This document shows, one piece after another, positions 1 through 8,398 of a DNA stretch of 64,000 nt; within the stretch, counting starts at the first letter, position 1; each line of letters opens with the position of its first letter. The translations under genes and the position numbers were made by a program. The notes beneath the pieces were generated by a model. It was given only the letters and a program-made list of their open reading frames with translations. It was not told the origin of the DNA and did no database searches. Origin of the DNA: Bifidobacterium breve DSM 20213 = JCM 1192 (GTDB taxonomy: Bacteria; Actinomycetota; Actinomycetes; Actinomycetales; Bifidobacteriaceae); the NCBI RefSeq assembly GCF_001025175.1, contig NZ_AP012324.1:1674001-1738000 (forward strand), given 5' to 3'.

Positions 1-1
1 A

Positions 2-1606
2 TGGCAACGGAATATGGCATGGATGGCGGCCACCTCGCTCAGTGCCGGCAAATCAGCCGTGGTAGAGCTTCCCACCATGCGGGAAGTCGAGGATCTGCTA
101 CCGGTTCTGCGCAACTACGGGCTCAAACCGTTCTCCCCCACGCCTTCCGGCGGCTGGATAGGCGATGTCGCAGTGCTGAATGCTCAAATGCCTGCGGCGG
201 ACCGATACCGTGCGTATTTGGCCGTGGCATTAGGACAGGTAAAGGTGATTATCGGCACCCGCGCGGTGATGTATGCGCCGGTTGAAGGTCCTGCTCTGTT
301 CGCCATATTGGAAGATGCCGCCTATCAAAACATGGACGGCATGATGCCGTATCCGCAGGCACGCGGCGTGATGCGGCTGCGCGCCAAATCACACGGCGGC
401 GTATTCGTGGCGATGTCCAATGCACGCACAGTGCAGAGTCAGTGGGAGAACACTGGCCCAGACACGGTGGAGACGCCGGTGAGTGGCTATTCCACGGCAA
501 TCCATCCGCTCGCCTCACCGCTGAAAGATGCGACGCCGTGGGTTCGCTGGCTGAATCGCGACGAGCTAGCTCGTTTGGCGGATGCGACCATCGGCGCTCG
601 TGTGCCTCATACGGCTGTGCGTGCGCTCAGCAAAGCGTTGGAAAGCGGCCCCGTGCTGCTCTCGATTCCTCAGGACAGTACCAGTGAAGCATTGAGCTGC
701 GCGAAATGCCACCGTCAGGCACGCTGCGCAAAATGTTCCGGTCCGCTGCAATTGCCGGCAGATAGAAGCGAATCCGTGCCTCGGTGCCAATGGTGCGGCG
801 CTGCGGCCATTCATTGGGCATGTCCCGGCTGTGGGCATGAACGCATGCGTGTGGTACGTGTGGGGGCGGCCGGCACGGCTGCTGAATTGGCTGGACTGTT
901 CCGCGGCGTGCCGATGGTGTTGTCCAGCAAGGCTCAGGGATTGGTCCGCGATGTGCCATGCAAGCCGATGATTGTGATTGCCACGCCGGGTTTCGAGCCG
1001 CGTGTGCGCCCGGTGAGCAATGAGCGGGGGGCGGCTGGCCACGAATACCGCGCCGTGGCGATTCTTGATGCTTGGACCAGTCTGTATGCACTGGGTGTAG
1101 ATGCACGCTTGGATACGTTGACGGCTTGGATGCGGGCGGTTTCGCTGTGCGCGCCTCGCTCTCGAGGCGGGCAGGCGCTGATATTGGGAGAGACCGATCC
1201 GGCCATCGCTCAATCGTTGATGATGTGGGATTCGCGAATTTTGGCATCCAAGGATCTGGACGAGCGCATGGAAACCGGTATGCCGCCGACTGTGGCCGCG
1301 GCCTGTGTGTGGGGACGACGCGATGCGGTGATGACGCTGATGCAGCGCATTGGCGCGCTCGGAGGAGACTGGGCGGTATGCGGCGAGTTGCCGGGCATGC
1401 TGGGACCGGTGCCGATTGCTCAGCCCGATACCGTCGATGCGCGGGAGCTCGAAGCCACGGCCGACCGGGTGAAAGCCGTGGTACGTGTGCCGCAAAGCCA
1501 GCGAGCTGAGCTGGCCATTCGTCTTCACCGGGAAACCGCCCGTCATGTGGCCTCTCGGGAACCCGGCGAACTCCGATTCCGTATTGATCCTAAAGACCTG
1601 ATCTAG
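2..1606 (+). CDS. priA: Primosomal protein PriA-like (probable primosomal protein N'), 5' end outside window
   Basis: The reading frame is open from the left edge and ends with TAG at 1604-1606, so the N-terminal part lies outside the window. It resembles the C-terminal two thirds of PriA, the replication-restart protein that binds stalled forks. Four CxxC pairs (CAKC, CAKC, CQWC, CPGC, DNA about 705-840) match the PriA zinc-binding insertion. In ordinary PriA the motif after the GTR box is a DEEH-type Walker B. Here IGTRAVMYAP is followed by ILEDAAYQ, so the ATPase residues are missing. That is typical of actinobacterial PriA homologues, which probably act as structural rather than helicase proteins. 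The gene is followed by a hairpin and then the HAD gene. Confidence 0.85.
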   Translation, partial: WQRNMAWMAATSLSAGKSAVVELPTMREVEDLLPVLRNYGLKPFSPTPSGGWIGDVAVLNAQMPAADRYRAYLAVALGQVKVIIGTRAVMYAPVEGPALFAILEDAAYQNMDGMMPYPQARGVMRLRAKSHGGVFVAMSNARTVQSQWENTGPDTVETPVSGYSTAIHPLASPLKDATPWVRWLNRDELARLADATIGARVPHTAVRALSKALESGPVLLSIPQDSTSEALSCAKCHRQARCAKCSGPLQLPADRSESVPRCQWCGAAAIHWACPGCGHERMRVVRVGAAGTAAELAGLFRGVPMVLSSKAQGLVRDVPCKPMIVIATPGFEPRVRPVSNERGAAGHEYRAVAILDAWTSLYALGVDARLDTLTAWMRAVSLCAPRSRGGQALILGETDPAIAQSLMMWDSRILASKDLDERMETGMPPTVAAACVWGRRDAVMTLMQRIGALGGDWAVCGELPGMLGPVPIAQPDTVDARELEATADRVKAVVRVPQSQRAELAIRLHRETARHVASREPGELRFRIDPKDLI

Positions 1607-1626
1607 GTTTCCCGTGTCAACGTCTC

Positions 1627-1785
1627 TCTGGCTCCCCTCTGGAGGCTGAGCCTAAAGCAAACAGCCCAGCGGGCTGTTTGTAGGCGGAGGCGAGACGATA
1701 GTCGAGCCAGAAGGTCTCGGGCAAGACCCGTCCATAATTGCAGGACGAGCTGTCTGTGACGGCAGACTGAGGGGAGGCCCAAAAA
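1627..1785. repeat. Composite intergenic repeat, copy A, with terminator-like hairpin
   Basis: This lies between priA and the HAD gene. It contains a perfect hairpin (AACAGCCC ... GGGCTGTT) at 1659-1679, then GTAGGCG, and ends with a GAGCTGTC ... GACTGAGGGG segment. The same order of blocks is found at 3714-3873 after fmt, so this is a repeated element and not only a terminator. The hairpin could terminate priA transcription, although no strong T-run follows it. Confidence 0.6.
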
Positions 1786-1850
1786 CCAAATCGTCTCCAA
1801 CACGTGAAACGATGATTACAGAACAACAACCTCAAAACGGAGGAGGAACC

Positions 1851-2555
1851 ATGAAGGGTTGGCCCGGAGAGCCGGATATGGATTACAATGTGCTGGTTGC
1901 AGACGGCGAAGCTGCCACGAACGCCGGCAAACCAATCACTGACGTGATTTTCGACTTCGGCAATGTACTGATCTACTGGGATCCGGCCGCAGTGCTTATC
2001 CCCCGTTACAGCCAGAAGACCATCGACGCATTTCTCGATAACGACATCTCCGGTTTCTACGATGTCAACGACCTCATGGACGGCGGCACCAGCACCGAGG
2101 AGGCCATCGCTATTATGCGCGAGCGCAAGGGCGACAAGTGGGCCGACATCCTCGACTATTACATCAAGAACTTCCGCGATTCCCTGACCGGCATTGTGCC
2201 CGGCGCGCGCGTGCTGGTCGACGACCTCAAGGCTGCCGGCATCGGAGTATGGGGACTGAGCAACTGGGAGGCCAGCCTGTTCCATGTGGCCGAGGAACAG
2301 TGTGACATCCTGCAGAAGCTGGATGGCAAGCTGGTCTCCGGTTTTGTTAAGCTGCGCAAACCCCATAAGGAAATCTATGATGCGGCGCTGAAGGAGTTCG
2401 GCATCAAGGCAGATGGCGCTCTGTTCATTGACGACAAGGCCATGAACATCGTTGGCTCGAACGCTGCAGGCATCCGTGGCGTTCGCTTCCAGAATCCCGT
2501 CAAGCTACGCGAATTGCTCATTGCCAACGGCGTGAACATTCCCGACGTGCAGTAG
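1851..2555 (+). CDS. HAD-superfamily phosphatase (YihX-like)
   Basis: This encodes a 234-aa cytoplasmic hydrolase of the haloacid dehalogenase superfamily, probably a sugar-phosphate phosphatase. The ATG at 1851 is preferred because GGAGGAGG sits 4 bases upstream, while the ATG at 1812 has no such site. Motif I is DFGNV (Asp35 as nucleophile); the +2 position is Gly rather than the usual acid, as in YihX and related enzymes. Motif II is LSNW, the Lys motif is in RKPHKE, and motif IV is FIDDK. The exact substrate cannot be read from the sequence. The gene stands alone between two terminator-like elements. Confidence 0.8.
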   Translation: MKGWPGEPDMDYNVLVADGEAATNAGKPITDVIFDFGNVLIYWDPAAVLIPRYSQKTIDAFLDNDISGFYDVNDLMDGGTSTEEAIAIMRERKGDKWADILDYYIKNFRDSLTGIVPGARVLVDDLKAAGIGVWGLSNWEASLFHVAEEQCDILQKLDGKLVSGFVKLRKPHKEIYDAALKEFGIKADGALFIDDKAMNIVGSNAAGIRGVRFQNPVKLRELLIANGVNIPDVQ

Positions 2556-2693
2556 GACTCTGTTCCGCACCCCGCTTTTGACACTCGTCAGATGCAGAGC
2601 CTGCGCATGTGCGGCCACCGCATTCTCGCTTATCCGTTGACAATGACTTTATCCGTGACATGAGCACGGGTTTGTTCCCGCTAAGGAAGAAAT

Positions 2694-3707
2694 ATGCTCA
2701 AACTAGTGTTTGCCGGCACGCCCGATGTAGCAGTGCCCTCACTTCAGGCGTTCGCCGCCGACTCTCGTTTTGAGGTCGTCGGCGTCATCACCCGTCCGGA
2801 CGCGCCTACTGGCCGTGGTCGAAAGCTCACGCCGAGCCCGGTCAAAGCCGCAGCCGTGGAGCTTGGTCTGACCGTGATTGACGCCAAGCCTCACTCCCCC
2901 GAGTTCATGGAGGCCCTGAAGGGGCTGCATGCGGATATTGCCGCCGTTATCGCTTACGGCAATATTCTTCCCAAGTCAGTGTTGGATGCCGTACCGATGG
3001 GCTGGTACAACCTGCACTTCTCCAACCTGCCGAAATGGCGTGGCGCCGCTCCCGCCCAACGTGCAATTTGGAACGGCGATCCGACCACTGGTGCCGACGT
3101 GTTCAAGGTTGGCGAAGGCTTGGACGATGGACCGATTATCGCCTCGTTGACCATTGAGCTGACCGGGCGGGAGACCTCTGGCGAGCTGCTTGCTCGTTTG
3201 GCCGAAGAAGGCGCTCCCATGTATGTAGATGCCCTGGCTGCCGTGGGCAGCGGCACTGCCGTATTCACACCGCAACCTGCCGAGGGTTTGGAATACGCGC
3301 ATAAAATCACCGTGGAAGATGCCCGCATCAACTGGGCTGACCCGGCGGAGGCCATCGACCGCCAGATTCGTGCATGCACGCCGCATCCGGGAGCTTGGAC
3401 CGAACTGTTTGCAGAGGGGTTGATAGCTGACAGCGGCGAGGCCAACGAGGAATCGTCGAATCTTGCGACCACCGCCAAGTCTCTCACATTGCACATTCTT
3501 GCCGCGCAACCAGCTGATCAGACGAATCCCAATACTCCAATCGACCTCGATCCCGGCGAACTGAAGGTCGGCAAGAAGAATGTATGGGTCGGTACCGGTA
3601 CCGGCGCGCTGGAACTCACCCAGGTCAAGGCCCAGGGCAAGAAAGCCATGCGCGCTGCCGACTGGGCCCGAGGCGCACGCCTCTCCCCCGCTGCCTGCGT
3701 GAGGTAA
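2694..3707 (+). CDS. fmt: Methionyl-tRNA formyltransferase
   Basis: This 337-aa enzyme transfers a formyl group from 10-formyl-tetrahydrofolate to Met-tRNAi before translation initiation. The N-terminal formyltransferase fold carries the family signature [11 protein letters not shown] (about residues 110-120). The catalytic Asn-x-His pair lies just before it (NLH, about 106-108) and the Asp is in GLDDGP (about 144). The C-terminal third is the tRNA-binding OB-like domain. Length is near the family norm of 310-340 aa. The ATG at 2694 follows AAGGAAG. It stands as a single gene followed by a repeat and a bidirectional terminator. Confidence 0.95.
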   Translation: MLKLVFAGTPDVAVPSLQAFAADSRFEVVGVITRPDAPTGRGRKLTPSPVKAAAVELGLTVIDAKPHSPEFMEALKGLHADIAAVIAYGNILPKSVLDAVPMGWYNLHFSNLPKWRGAAPAQRAIWNGDPTTGADVFKVGEGLDDGPIIASLTIELTGRETSGELLARLAEEGAPMYVDALAAVGSGTAVFTPQPAEGLEYAHKITVEDARINWADPAEAIDRQIRACTPHPGAWTELFAEGLIADSGEANEESSNLATTAKSLTLHILAAQPADQTNPNTPIDLDPGELKVGKKNVWVGTGTGALELTQVKAQGKKAMRAADWARGARLSPAACVR

Positions 3708-3713
3708 AGCGGC

Positions 3714-3930
3714 TTCGCTCCCGCTGGCGGGAGAGCCGTATAGCAGAACAGCCCAGTGGGCTGTTTGTAGGCGAGTGTGAGCCGTCAGGCGAATCAGAAA
3801 AAACATGGCCATAGGCCATCCGCGATTGCAGGGCTCGGAGAGCTGTCGAACACAGTGAGACTGAGGGCGGTCGTTAGGGCATCTCGCTAGGAACCATCCT
3901 CAGTCTTGCTTCGCAAGCCAGCTCCCACCA
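3714..3930. repeat. Composite intergenic repeat, copy B
   Basis: This begins with GCTCCCGCTGGCGGGAG, then a hairpin (AACAGCCCAGTGGGCTGTT, 3747-3765), GTAGGCG, and a GAGCTGTCGA ... GACTGAGGGCGGT end near 3873. An inverted partial copy (CCTCAGTCTTGC ... AGCTCCC) follows at about 3897-3927. The block order equals copy A at 1627-1785. It fills most of the gap between fmt and ilvD. Confidence 0.6.
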
Positions 3931-3944
3931 GTCAGGAGCAAAGC

Positions 3945-3985
3945 AAAAGGTCCGACACCTTCTTCGTGAAGGTACCGGACCTTTT
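3945..3985. terminator. Bidirectional intrinsic terminator between fmt and ilvD
   Basis: A 10-bp perfect stem (AAAAGGTCCG at 3945-3954 with CGGACCTTTT at 3976-3985) encloses a second inner hairpin (CACCTTC ... GAAGGTA). There is an A-run on one side and a T-run on the other, so it can end transcripts of fmt (plus) and ilvD (minus). Confidence 0.85.
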
Positions 3986-4003
3986 CAGCTATGCAATCTG
4001 CTA

Positions 4004-5866
4004 TCAGGCGAGACCGGAGAGCTTGTTGATAAGCTCCGGGTCACGGGTTGCACCCTTGTCGGCCGAGCGGGCGAAGGCGGCGTATGCCTTCAACGCCTGG
4101 GAGACGTGACGGTCGCGGTGAGCCACGTAGCCGTCGCCAGCCTCGAGCTCGCGACGACGCTCATCCAGCTGCTCGTCGGTCAGTTCGACGTTCACGGAAC
4201 GGGCTTCGATGTCGATGTCGATGATGTCGCCGTTCTTGATGAGCGCCACCGGCCCCTTGTTCGCGGCCTCAGGAGCCATGTGGCCAATGGCCAGACCGGA
4301 GGAACCACCGGAGTAGCGGCCGTCGGTGAGCATTGCGACCTGCTTGCCGATGCCCTTGCCCTTGACGAAGGAGGTCGGGTACAGCATTTCCTGCATACCC
4401 GGGCCACCCTTCGGACCCTCGTAACGAATGACCAGAGCCATGCCGGGCTTCAGGGTGTCGTTCAGGATGACCTCGATGGCCTGCTCTTGGGAGTCGACCA
4501 CCAGAGCCGGTCCGCGGAACTTCCAGATCTCCGGTGGAACACCGGCGGTCTTGACCACGCAGCCGTCGGGGGCCAGATTGCCGCGCAGCACAGCGAGACC
4601 GCCTTCGTGGATCTCCGGGTGGTTGATGTCGTGGATGGCGCCGTTGACACGGTCGGTGTCGAGCGAATCAAACAGAGTGGTGTGCGTCCACGGCTCCGGG
4701 GAGATGATGTGGCCAGGAGCGGCCTTGTACATCTGCTTGGCTTCCTCTGTGCAGGTGGGGCGCATGATGTCCCAATCGGCCAGCTTGGCTTCCAGCGTCG
4801 GGTAGTCGATGGAGTGCACGTTGGTGTGCAGCTTGCCCGCGCGCTCGAGTTCGCCGAGGATGCCGGTGATACCGCCGGCACGGTGCACATCGGAGATCTC
4901 CCACTTGCCGGAGGGGCTGGCCTTGCAGATGCACGGCACGGTGTGCGAGATGCGCTCGATGTCGTCCAAGGTGAAGTCCACATCGGCGGACTGGGCCATA
5001 GCGAGAATGTGCAGCACGGTGTTGGTGGAACCACCCATGGCCACATCCATGGTCATGGCGTTCTCGAAGGCTTCCTTGGTGGCGATGGAGCGCGGCAGCA
5101 CGGAATCGTCGGAATCGTCGTAGTACTGGTGGGCGATCTTGACGACCTGCTGGGCGGCGCGCTTGAACAGGTCCTTGCGGTAGGAGTGGGAGGCGAGGAT
5201 GGTGCCGTTGCCGGGCAGGGCCAGGCCGATGGCCTCGGTCAGGCAGTTCATCGAGTTGGCGGTGAACATGCCGGCGCAGGAGCCGCAGGTCGGGCAGACG
5301 GTCTTCTCGTAGTTGAGCAGTTCCTCGTCGGACACGGAGTCGTCGGCGGTGGCGTACATCACGTCGATGAGGTCGGTGCTCTTGACGGTGCCGTCGGCGA
5401 GCACCGTGGTGCCGGCCTCCATCGGGCCGCCGGAGACGAACACGGTCGGGATGTTGAGGCGCAGGGCGGCCATCAGCATGCCCGGCACGACCTTGTCGCA
5501 GTTCGGGATGCAGATCAGGGCGTCGGCACAGTGCGCGTTGCACTGGTATTCGACGGTGTCAGCGATGATGTCGCGGGAAGGCAGGGAGTACAGCATGCCG
5601 GTGTGGCCCATGGCGATGCCGTCGTCCACAGCCATCGTGTTGAACTCGCGCGGGATACCGCCGGCTTCCCGGATGGCCTCGGAAACGATGCGTCCGACCT
5701 TGTTCAGATGAACGTGGCCAGGCAGGAACTCATCGAAGGAGTTGGCGATGGCGATGATGGGCTTCTTGCCCATGTCGTCTCCGCTGACGCCTGCAGCACG
5801 GTAAAGGGCTCGAGCGCCTGCAAAGACGCGCCCTGACATAATTTTTGCAGATCGCATTTCAGTCAT
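4004..5866 (-). CDS. ilvD: Dihydroxy-acid dehydratase
   Basis: This 620-aa enzyme converts 2,3-dihydroxy-isovalerate and 2,3-dihydroxy-3-methylvalerate to the 2-keto acids of valine and isoleucine synthesis. It is an IlvD/Edd-family iron-sulfur protein. Conserved cluster cysteines are in PNCDKV and in CPTCGSC, and the C-terminal segment has the family RYSGGSSG motif. The ATG at 5866 is chosen. A TTG at 5878 is also in frame, but AAAGG would lie only one base before it, whereas it sits about 13 bases before the ATG. The gene is divergent from rpoZ, with a palindrome in the shared promoter region. Confidence 0.95.
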   Translation of the reverse strand: MTEMRSAKIMSGRVFAGARALYRAAGVSGDDMGKKPIIAIANSFDEFLPGHVHLNKVGRIVSEAIREAGGIPREFNTMAVDDGIAMGHTGMLYSLPSRDIIADTVEYQCNAHCADALICIPNCDKVVPGMLMAALRLNIPTVFVSGGPMEAGTTVLADGTVKSTDLIDVMYATADDSVSDEELLNYEKTVCPTCGSCAGMFTANSMNCLTEAIGLALPGNGTILASHSYRKDLFKRAAQQVVKIAHQYYDDSDDSVLPRSIATKEAFENAMTMDVAMGGSTNTVLHILAMAQSADVDFTLDDIERISHTVPCICKASPSGKWEISDVHRAGGITGILGELERAGKLHTNVHSIDYPTLEAKLADWDIMRPTCTEEAKQMYKAAPGHIISPEPWTHTTLFDSLDTDRVNGAIHDINHPEIHEGGLAVLRGNLAPDGCVVKTAGVPPEIWKFRGPALVVDSQEQAIEVILNDTLKPGMALVIRYEGPKGGPGMQEMLYPTSFVKGKGIGKQVAMLTDGRYSGGSSGLAIGHMAPEAANKGPVALIKNGDIIDIDIEARSVNVELTDEQLDERRRELEAGDGYVAHRDRHVSQALKAYAAFARSADKGATRDPELINKLSGLA

Positions 5867-5930
5867 GGTTCTATTCAAGCCTTTGCGAGGGACACGCCAC
5901 TTGTCAAGAGTCGAATAGTGGAATTTTCAA

Positions 5931-5943
5931 AAACGTAACGTTT
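5931..5943. promoter_or_regulatory. 13-bp palindrome AAACGTAACGTTT in the ilvD/rpoZ divergent region
   Basis: This is a perfect palindrome with AAACGT and ACGTTT arms around a central A. It lies between the divergent ilvD and rpoZ genes and resembles LacI-type operators, but nothing nearby identifies the regulator. Confidence 0.4.
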
Positions 5944-5960
5944 CTCACACATAAATTTTC

Positions 5961-5990
5961 TTGGAAGAAGTCGCCCCAAACCTCTATACT
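5961..5990 (+). promoter_or_regulatory. Candidate rpoZ promoter
   Basis: TTGGAA at 5961-5966 and TATACT at 5985-5990 are separated by 18 bases, resembling a housekeeping sigma promoter about 43 bases before the rpoZ ATG. This is read by eye. Confidence 0.45.
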
Positions 5991-6032
5991 CGCCTCGTTG
6001 AGATAGATTTTCCAAGTCTGGAGATATGAATA

Positions 6033-6317
6033 ATGGCTTTTGGCACTGACCCGACCCCTGATGGTCTCGCAAACCCGCCGATCGACGACCTGATGCAGCA
6101 CGCCGATTCCAAGTACGCTCTGGCCATTTTCGCCGCCAAGCGCGCCCGTCAGATCAACTCCTACTTCACCCAGCTTAACGAGGGCCTGCTGCAGAACGTC
6201 GGCCCGCTGGTCGAATACCAGAACAACGAGAAGCCGCTGTCCATCGCATTCCGCGAGATCGACGAGGGCCTGCTTGAGGAGACCCTGGGCGAGGACGACA
6301 CCAACGAGGGCAACTGA
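6033..6317 (+). CDS. rpoZ: DNA-directed RNA polymerase omega subunit
   Basis: This 94-aa protein is the small omega subunit, which helps fold and assemble the beta' subunit of RNA polymerase. The core of the family is visible: [28 protein letters not shown] (shown here only as a region, about residues 15-42), followed by an acidic tail ([12 protein letters not shown]). Length is typical for actinobacteria. GGAGA precedes the ATG by 6 bases. It lies between the ilvD divergent promoter and a structured region leading to metK. Confidence 0.93.
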   Translation: MAFGTDPTPDGLANPPIDDLMQHADSKYALAIFAAKRARQINSYFTQLNEGLLQNVGPLVEYQNNEKPLSIAFREIDEGLLEETLGEDDTNEGN

Positions 6318-6334
6318 TTTCCCGCTGACTTGGG

Positions 6335-6444
6335 CTTGAGTTAGACACTTACCCGATGCTTGCCGCATAGTTGCCGTCGATGTGCTTTCGACTGATTTAG
6401 GGCGACACACTTGCTCATGTTGCGGCAATCGGCTATAACTCAAG
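6335..6444 (+). ncRNA. Candidate structured RNA between rpoZ and metK
   Basis: Three nested complementary pairs are visible. CTTGAGTTA (6335-6343) pairs with TAACTCAAG (6436-6444). TTGCCGCA (6360-6367) pairs with TGCGGCAA (6421-6428). GTCGA (6376-6380) pairs with TCGAC (6388-6392). Together they give a closed, branched fold of about 110 nt with no ORF. I do not recognise it as a known RNA family. It could be an rpoZ 3' element, a separate small RNA, or a second regulatory element for metK. Confidence 0.45.
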
Positions 6445-6462
6445 TTCAGGAGCGAACGTGTT

Positions 6463-6505
6463 GTTAAGGGCTCGCGCCACCGTGTGGTTGGCACGAGCCC
6501 TTAAC
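6463..6505 (+). terminator. 16-bp inverted repeat (terminator-like) before the metK riboswitch
   Basis: The arms at 6463-6478 (GTTAAGGGCTCGCGCC) and 6490-6505 (GGCACGAGCCCTTAAC) pair with a single mismatch around an 11-base loop. No T-run follows, so it may be a terminator of unusual type, a processing site, or a protein-binding site. Confidence 0.5.
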
Positions 6506-6550
6506 TATGTGTGCTTCATCAATAACTCAATACATAACAATCAACGACGT

Positions 6551-6602
6551 ATCATTGTGCCTCGCTTTCCGCGGGGCGATAAGTCCTGAAGAAAGGGATG
6601 AT
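6551..6602 (+). ncRNA. SAM-VI riboswitch upstream of metK
   Basis: This short leader directly abuts the metK start. P1 is ATCAT (6551-6555) with ATGAT (6598-6602). P2 is CCTCGC (6560-6565) with GCGGGG (6571-6576). A third pairing involves TCC at 6584-6586 with the GGGA of the ribosome binding site (AAAGGG, 6592-6597). Known biology: SAM-VI RNAs, related to SAM-III, occur upstream of metK in bifidobacteria, bind S-adenosylmethionine and hide the Shine-Dalgarno sequence. The match was made from memory of that consensus, including the GGGGCGATAAGTCC core. Confidence 0.88.
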
Positions 6603-7823
6603 ATGACAGAAGAACATCGGCTTATTTCCGCCGAATCCGTGACCGAAGGTCACCCCGATAAGGTCTGCGATCAAATCTCCGACGCCATTCTTGATGATCT
6701 GCTGGCCCAGGATCCGTCCAGCCATGTGGCCGTGGAGACCTCCGCCGCCACCGGCGTGTTCCTGGTCTTCGGCGAAGTCACGTCCAAGGGGTACTGCGAC
6801 GTGCAGTCCAAGGTCCGCGAAACCCTGCGCAACATCGGCTACACCTCCTCCGAAGTCGGCCTTGACGCCGATTCCTGCGGCGTTGTGGTGGCCATCACCG
6901 AGCAAAGCGCCGAAATCAACCAGGGCGTTGCCCGTCTGACTGGCGATCAGGAGACCGCCGCCAGCCGCGAAGAACGTTACGAAGCACAGGGTGCCGGCGA
7001 TCAGGGCGTGATGTTCGGCTACGCCACCGACGAGACTCCGACGCTGATGCCGCTTCCGATCTATTTGGCACATCGCCTCGCCTTCCGTCTGACCGAGGTC
7101 CGCAAGTCCGGTGAAGTGCCGCACCTGCGCCCGGACGGCAAGACCCAGGTAACCATTGAGTATGACGATAACGATAAGCCCGTTCGTCTGGACACCGTGC
7201 TGATCTCCACCCAGCATGATCCTGAGGTTACGCAGGATTGGCTTGCTGTTGAGCTGAAGAAGCACGTGATTGACCCGGTGCTTGATGAGGTGCTGGGTTC
7301 CAAGGTGCCGCATGACAACTACCGCCAGCTGGTCAACCCGACCGGTTCGTTCATCCTGGGCGGCCCGGCGGCCGACGCCGGTCTGACCGGCCGCAAGATC
7401 ATCGTCGACACCTACGGTGGCGCCGCCCACCACGGCGGTGGCGCGTTCTCCGGCAAGGACCCGTCCAAGGTCGATCGTTCCGCCGCGTACGCCACCCGTT
7501 GGGTTGCGAAGAACATCGTAGCTGCCGGCTTGGCTCACAAAGTCGAGATCCAGATCGCCTACGCTATTGGCGTTGCCGACCCGGTGTCCGTCAACGTGGA
7601 GACCTTCGGCACCGAGCAAGGCGTGACGCGCGGCCAGATCGCCGCCGCCGTACGCAAGGTCTTCGACCTGCGCCCCGCCGCAATCATCGACGAGCTGGAT
7701 CTGAAACGTCCGATTTATCTGAAGACCGCCGCGTATGGTCACTTCGGCCGCACGGACGTTGAGTTCCCGTGGGAGAAGACCGACAAGGTCGAGGAGCTCA
7801 AGGCCGCGATCGGCGCGCAGTAG
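6603..7823 (+). CDS. metK: S-adenosylmethionine synthetase
   Basis: This 406-aa enzyme makes S-adenosylmethionine from methionine and ATP. Visible signatures are [12 protein letters not shown] near the N-terminus, the ATP-binding GAGDQG hexapeptide, and the glycine-rich GGGAFSGKD loop. The ATG at 6603 is chosen because AAAGGG lies 5 bases upstream and the SAM-VI riboswitch ends exactly there. The longer open frame from 6507 runs through the riboswitch and is not coding. High SAM should fold the leader and block translation. A long perfect hairpin follows the gene. Confidence 0.97.
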   Translation: MTEEHRLISAESVTEGHPDKVCDQISDAILDDLLAQDPSSHVAVETSAATGVFLVFGEVTSKGYCDVQSKVRETLRNIGYTSSEVGLDADSCGVVVAITEQSAEINQGVARLTGDQETAASREERYEAQGAGDQGVMFGYATDETPTLMPLPIYLAHRLAFRLTEVRKSGEVPHLRPDGKTQVTIEYDDNDKPVRLDTVLISTQHDPEVTQDWLAVELKKHVIDPVLDEVLGSKVPHDNYRQLVNPTGSFILGGPAADAGLTGRKIIVDTYGGAAHHGGGAFSGKDPSKVDRSAAYATRWVAKNIVAAGLAHKVEIQIAYAIGVADPVSVNVETFGTEQGVTRGQIAAAVRKVFDLRPAAIIDELDLKRPIYLKTAAYGHFGRTDVEFPWEKTDKVEELKAAIGAQ

Positions 7824-7832
7824 ACGTTGGCG

Positions 7833-7874
7833 CATTCTTGCGTCGCACCCCGTGCGGGGTGCGACGCAAGAATG
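7833..7874 (+). terminator. Long perfect palindrome after metK
   Basis: A stem of 19 bp (7833-7851 with 7856-7874, arms starting CATTCTTGCG and ending CGCAAGAATG) closes around a 4-base loop 9 bases after the metK stop. It is a likely terminator, although no T-run follows. It is unusually long for a terminator. Confidence 0.7.
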
Positions 7875-7880
7875 GACTCC

Positions 7881-8324
7881 ATGTCCCAAAATACGAATAC
7901 TCCGCCCGTCCCACGGCATCGATTGCACGGTACAATCCATCCGTATCTTCCCCGATACGCAACCGCTGAAGCGACATGCCAGCAGATCACTCACTCTTGA
8001 GTTATCAAACAACAAGAAGAACACACACCGTCCCCAAAAACCATAATCTGCGGCGCAAACGACCCAGTGCTTCATGAGAGCTCAGAGCTCACACCGCACA
8101 AGACAACTTGACAGAATACAACGAGCATCGCGAACGACTGTGCCGTGAACTGACTCACCGCCAGCCAGCTCAACAGCGGCGCGATTCCGCCGAGCGTCAA
8201 GGCGGTGCGACATGGAGAATGGGACACTTTAGGCACAGATTCGTAAGCAGGAATCTGGCTTTGCTGACTGTGCACAGCGTGAATAGCTCTTACTCTGATC
8301 ACATTGCTCCAATGCATCCGTCCG
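7881..8324. other. Intergenic region between metK and the hsdS cassettes
   Basis: No gene is supported here. The minus-strand open frame that crosses it is a run-on of the hsdS half-cassette past its inverted repeat. The segment may be old flanking sequence of the restriction island; nothing else is recognisable. Confidence 0.4.
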
Positions 8325-8398
8325 GCTAAATGATTATTTGTTAGCTGCGTGAGGTCAACCTTCGAAACGTCGATTTCGCCGGACATGAGTTTGGGAAG
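8325..8398. repeat. Left arm of hsdS inverted repeat (with site S1)
   Basis: Bases 8325-8389 are the exact reverse complement of 10988-11052 (65 bp). The match extends to 74 bp with one mismatch. It encodes the shared HsdS C-terminus and includes the core GCTAAATGATTATTT (8325-8339). Confidence 0.9.

Noticed and set aside
4106..5836. Long plus-strand open frame opposite ilvD
   Set aside because: It is the antisense shadow of ilvD, caused by high G+C; its composition (long Gly/Val/His-rich runs) and lack of family motifs show it is not coding.
6507..6602. Longer N-terminus for metK
   Set aside because: This part is the SAM-VI riboswitch and has no similarity to MetK; the ATG at 6603 has a good ribosome site.
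8072..8325. C-terminal extension of the silent HsdS half
   Set aside because: Similarity to HsdS ends at the inverted repeat; the rest is run-on translation.
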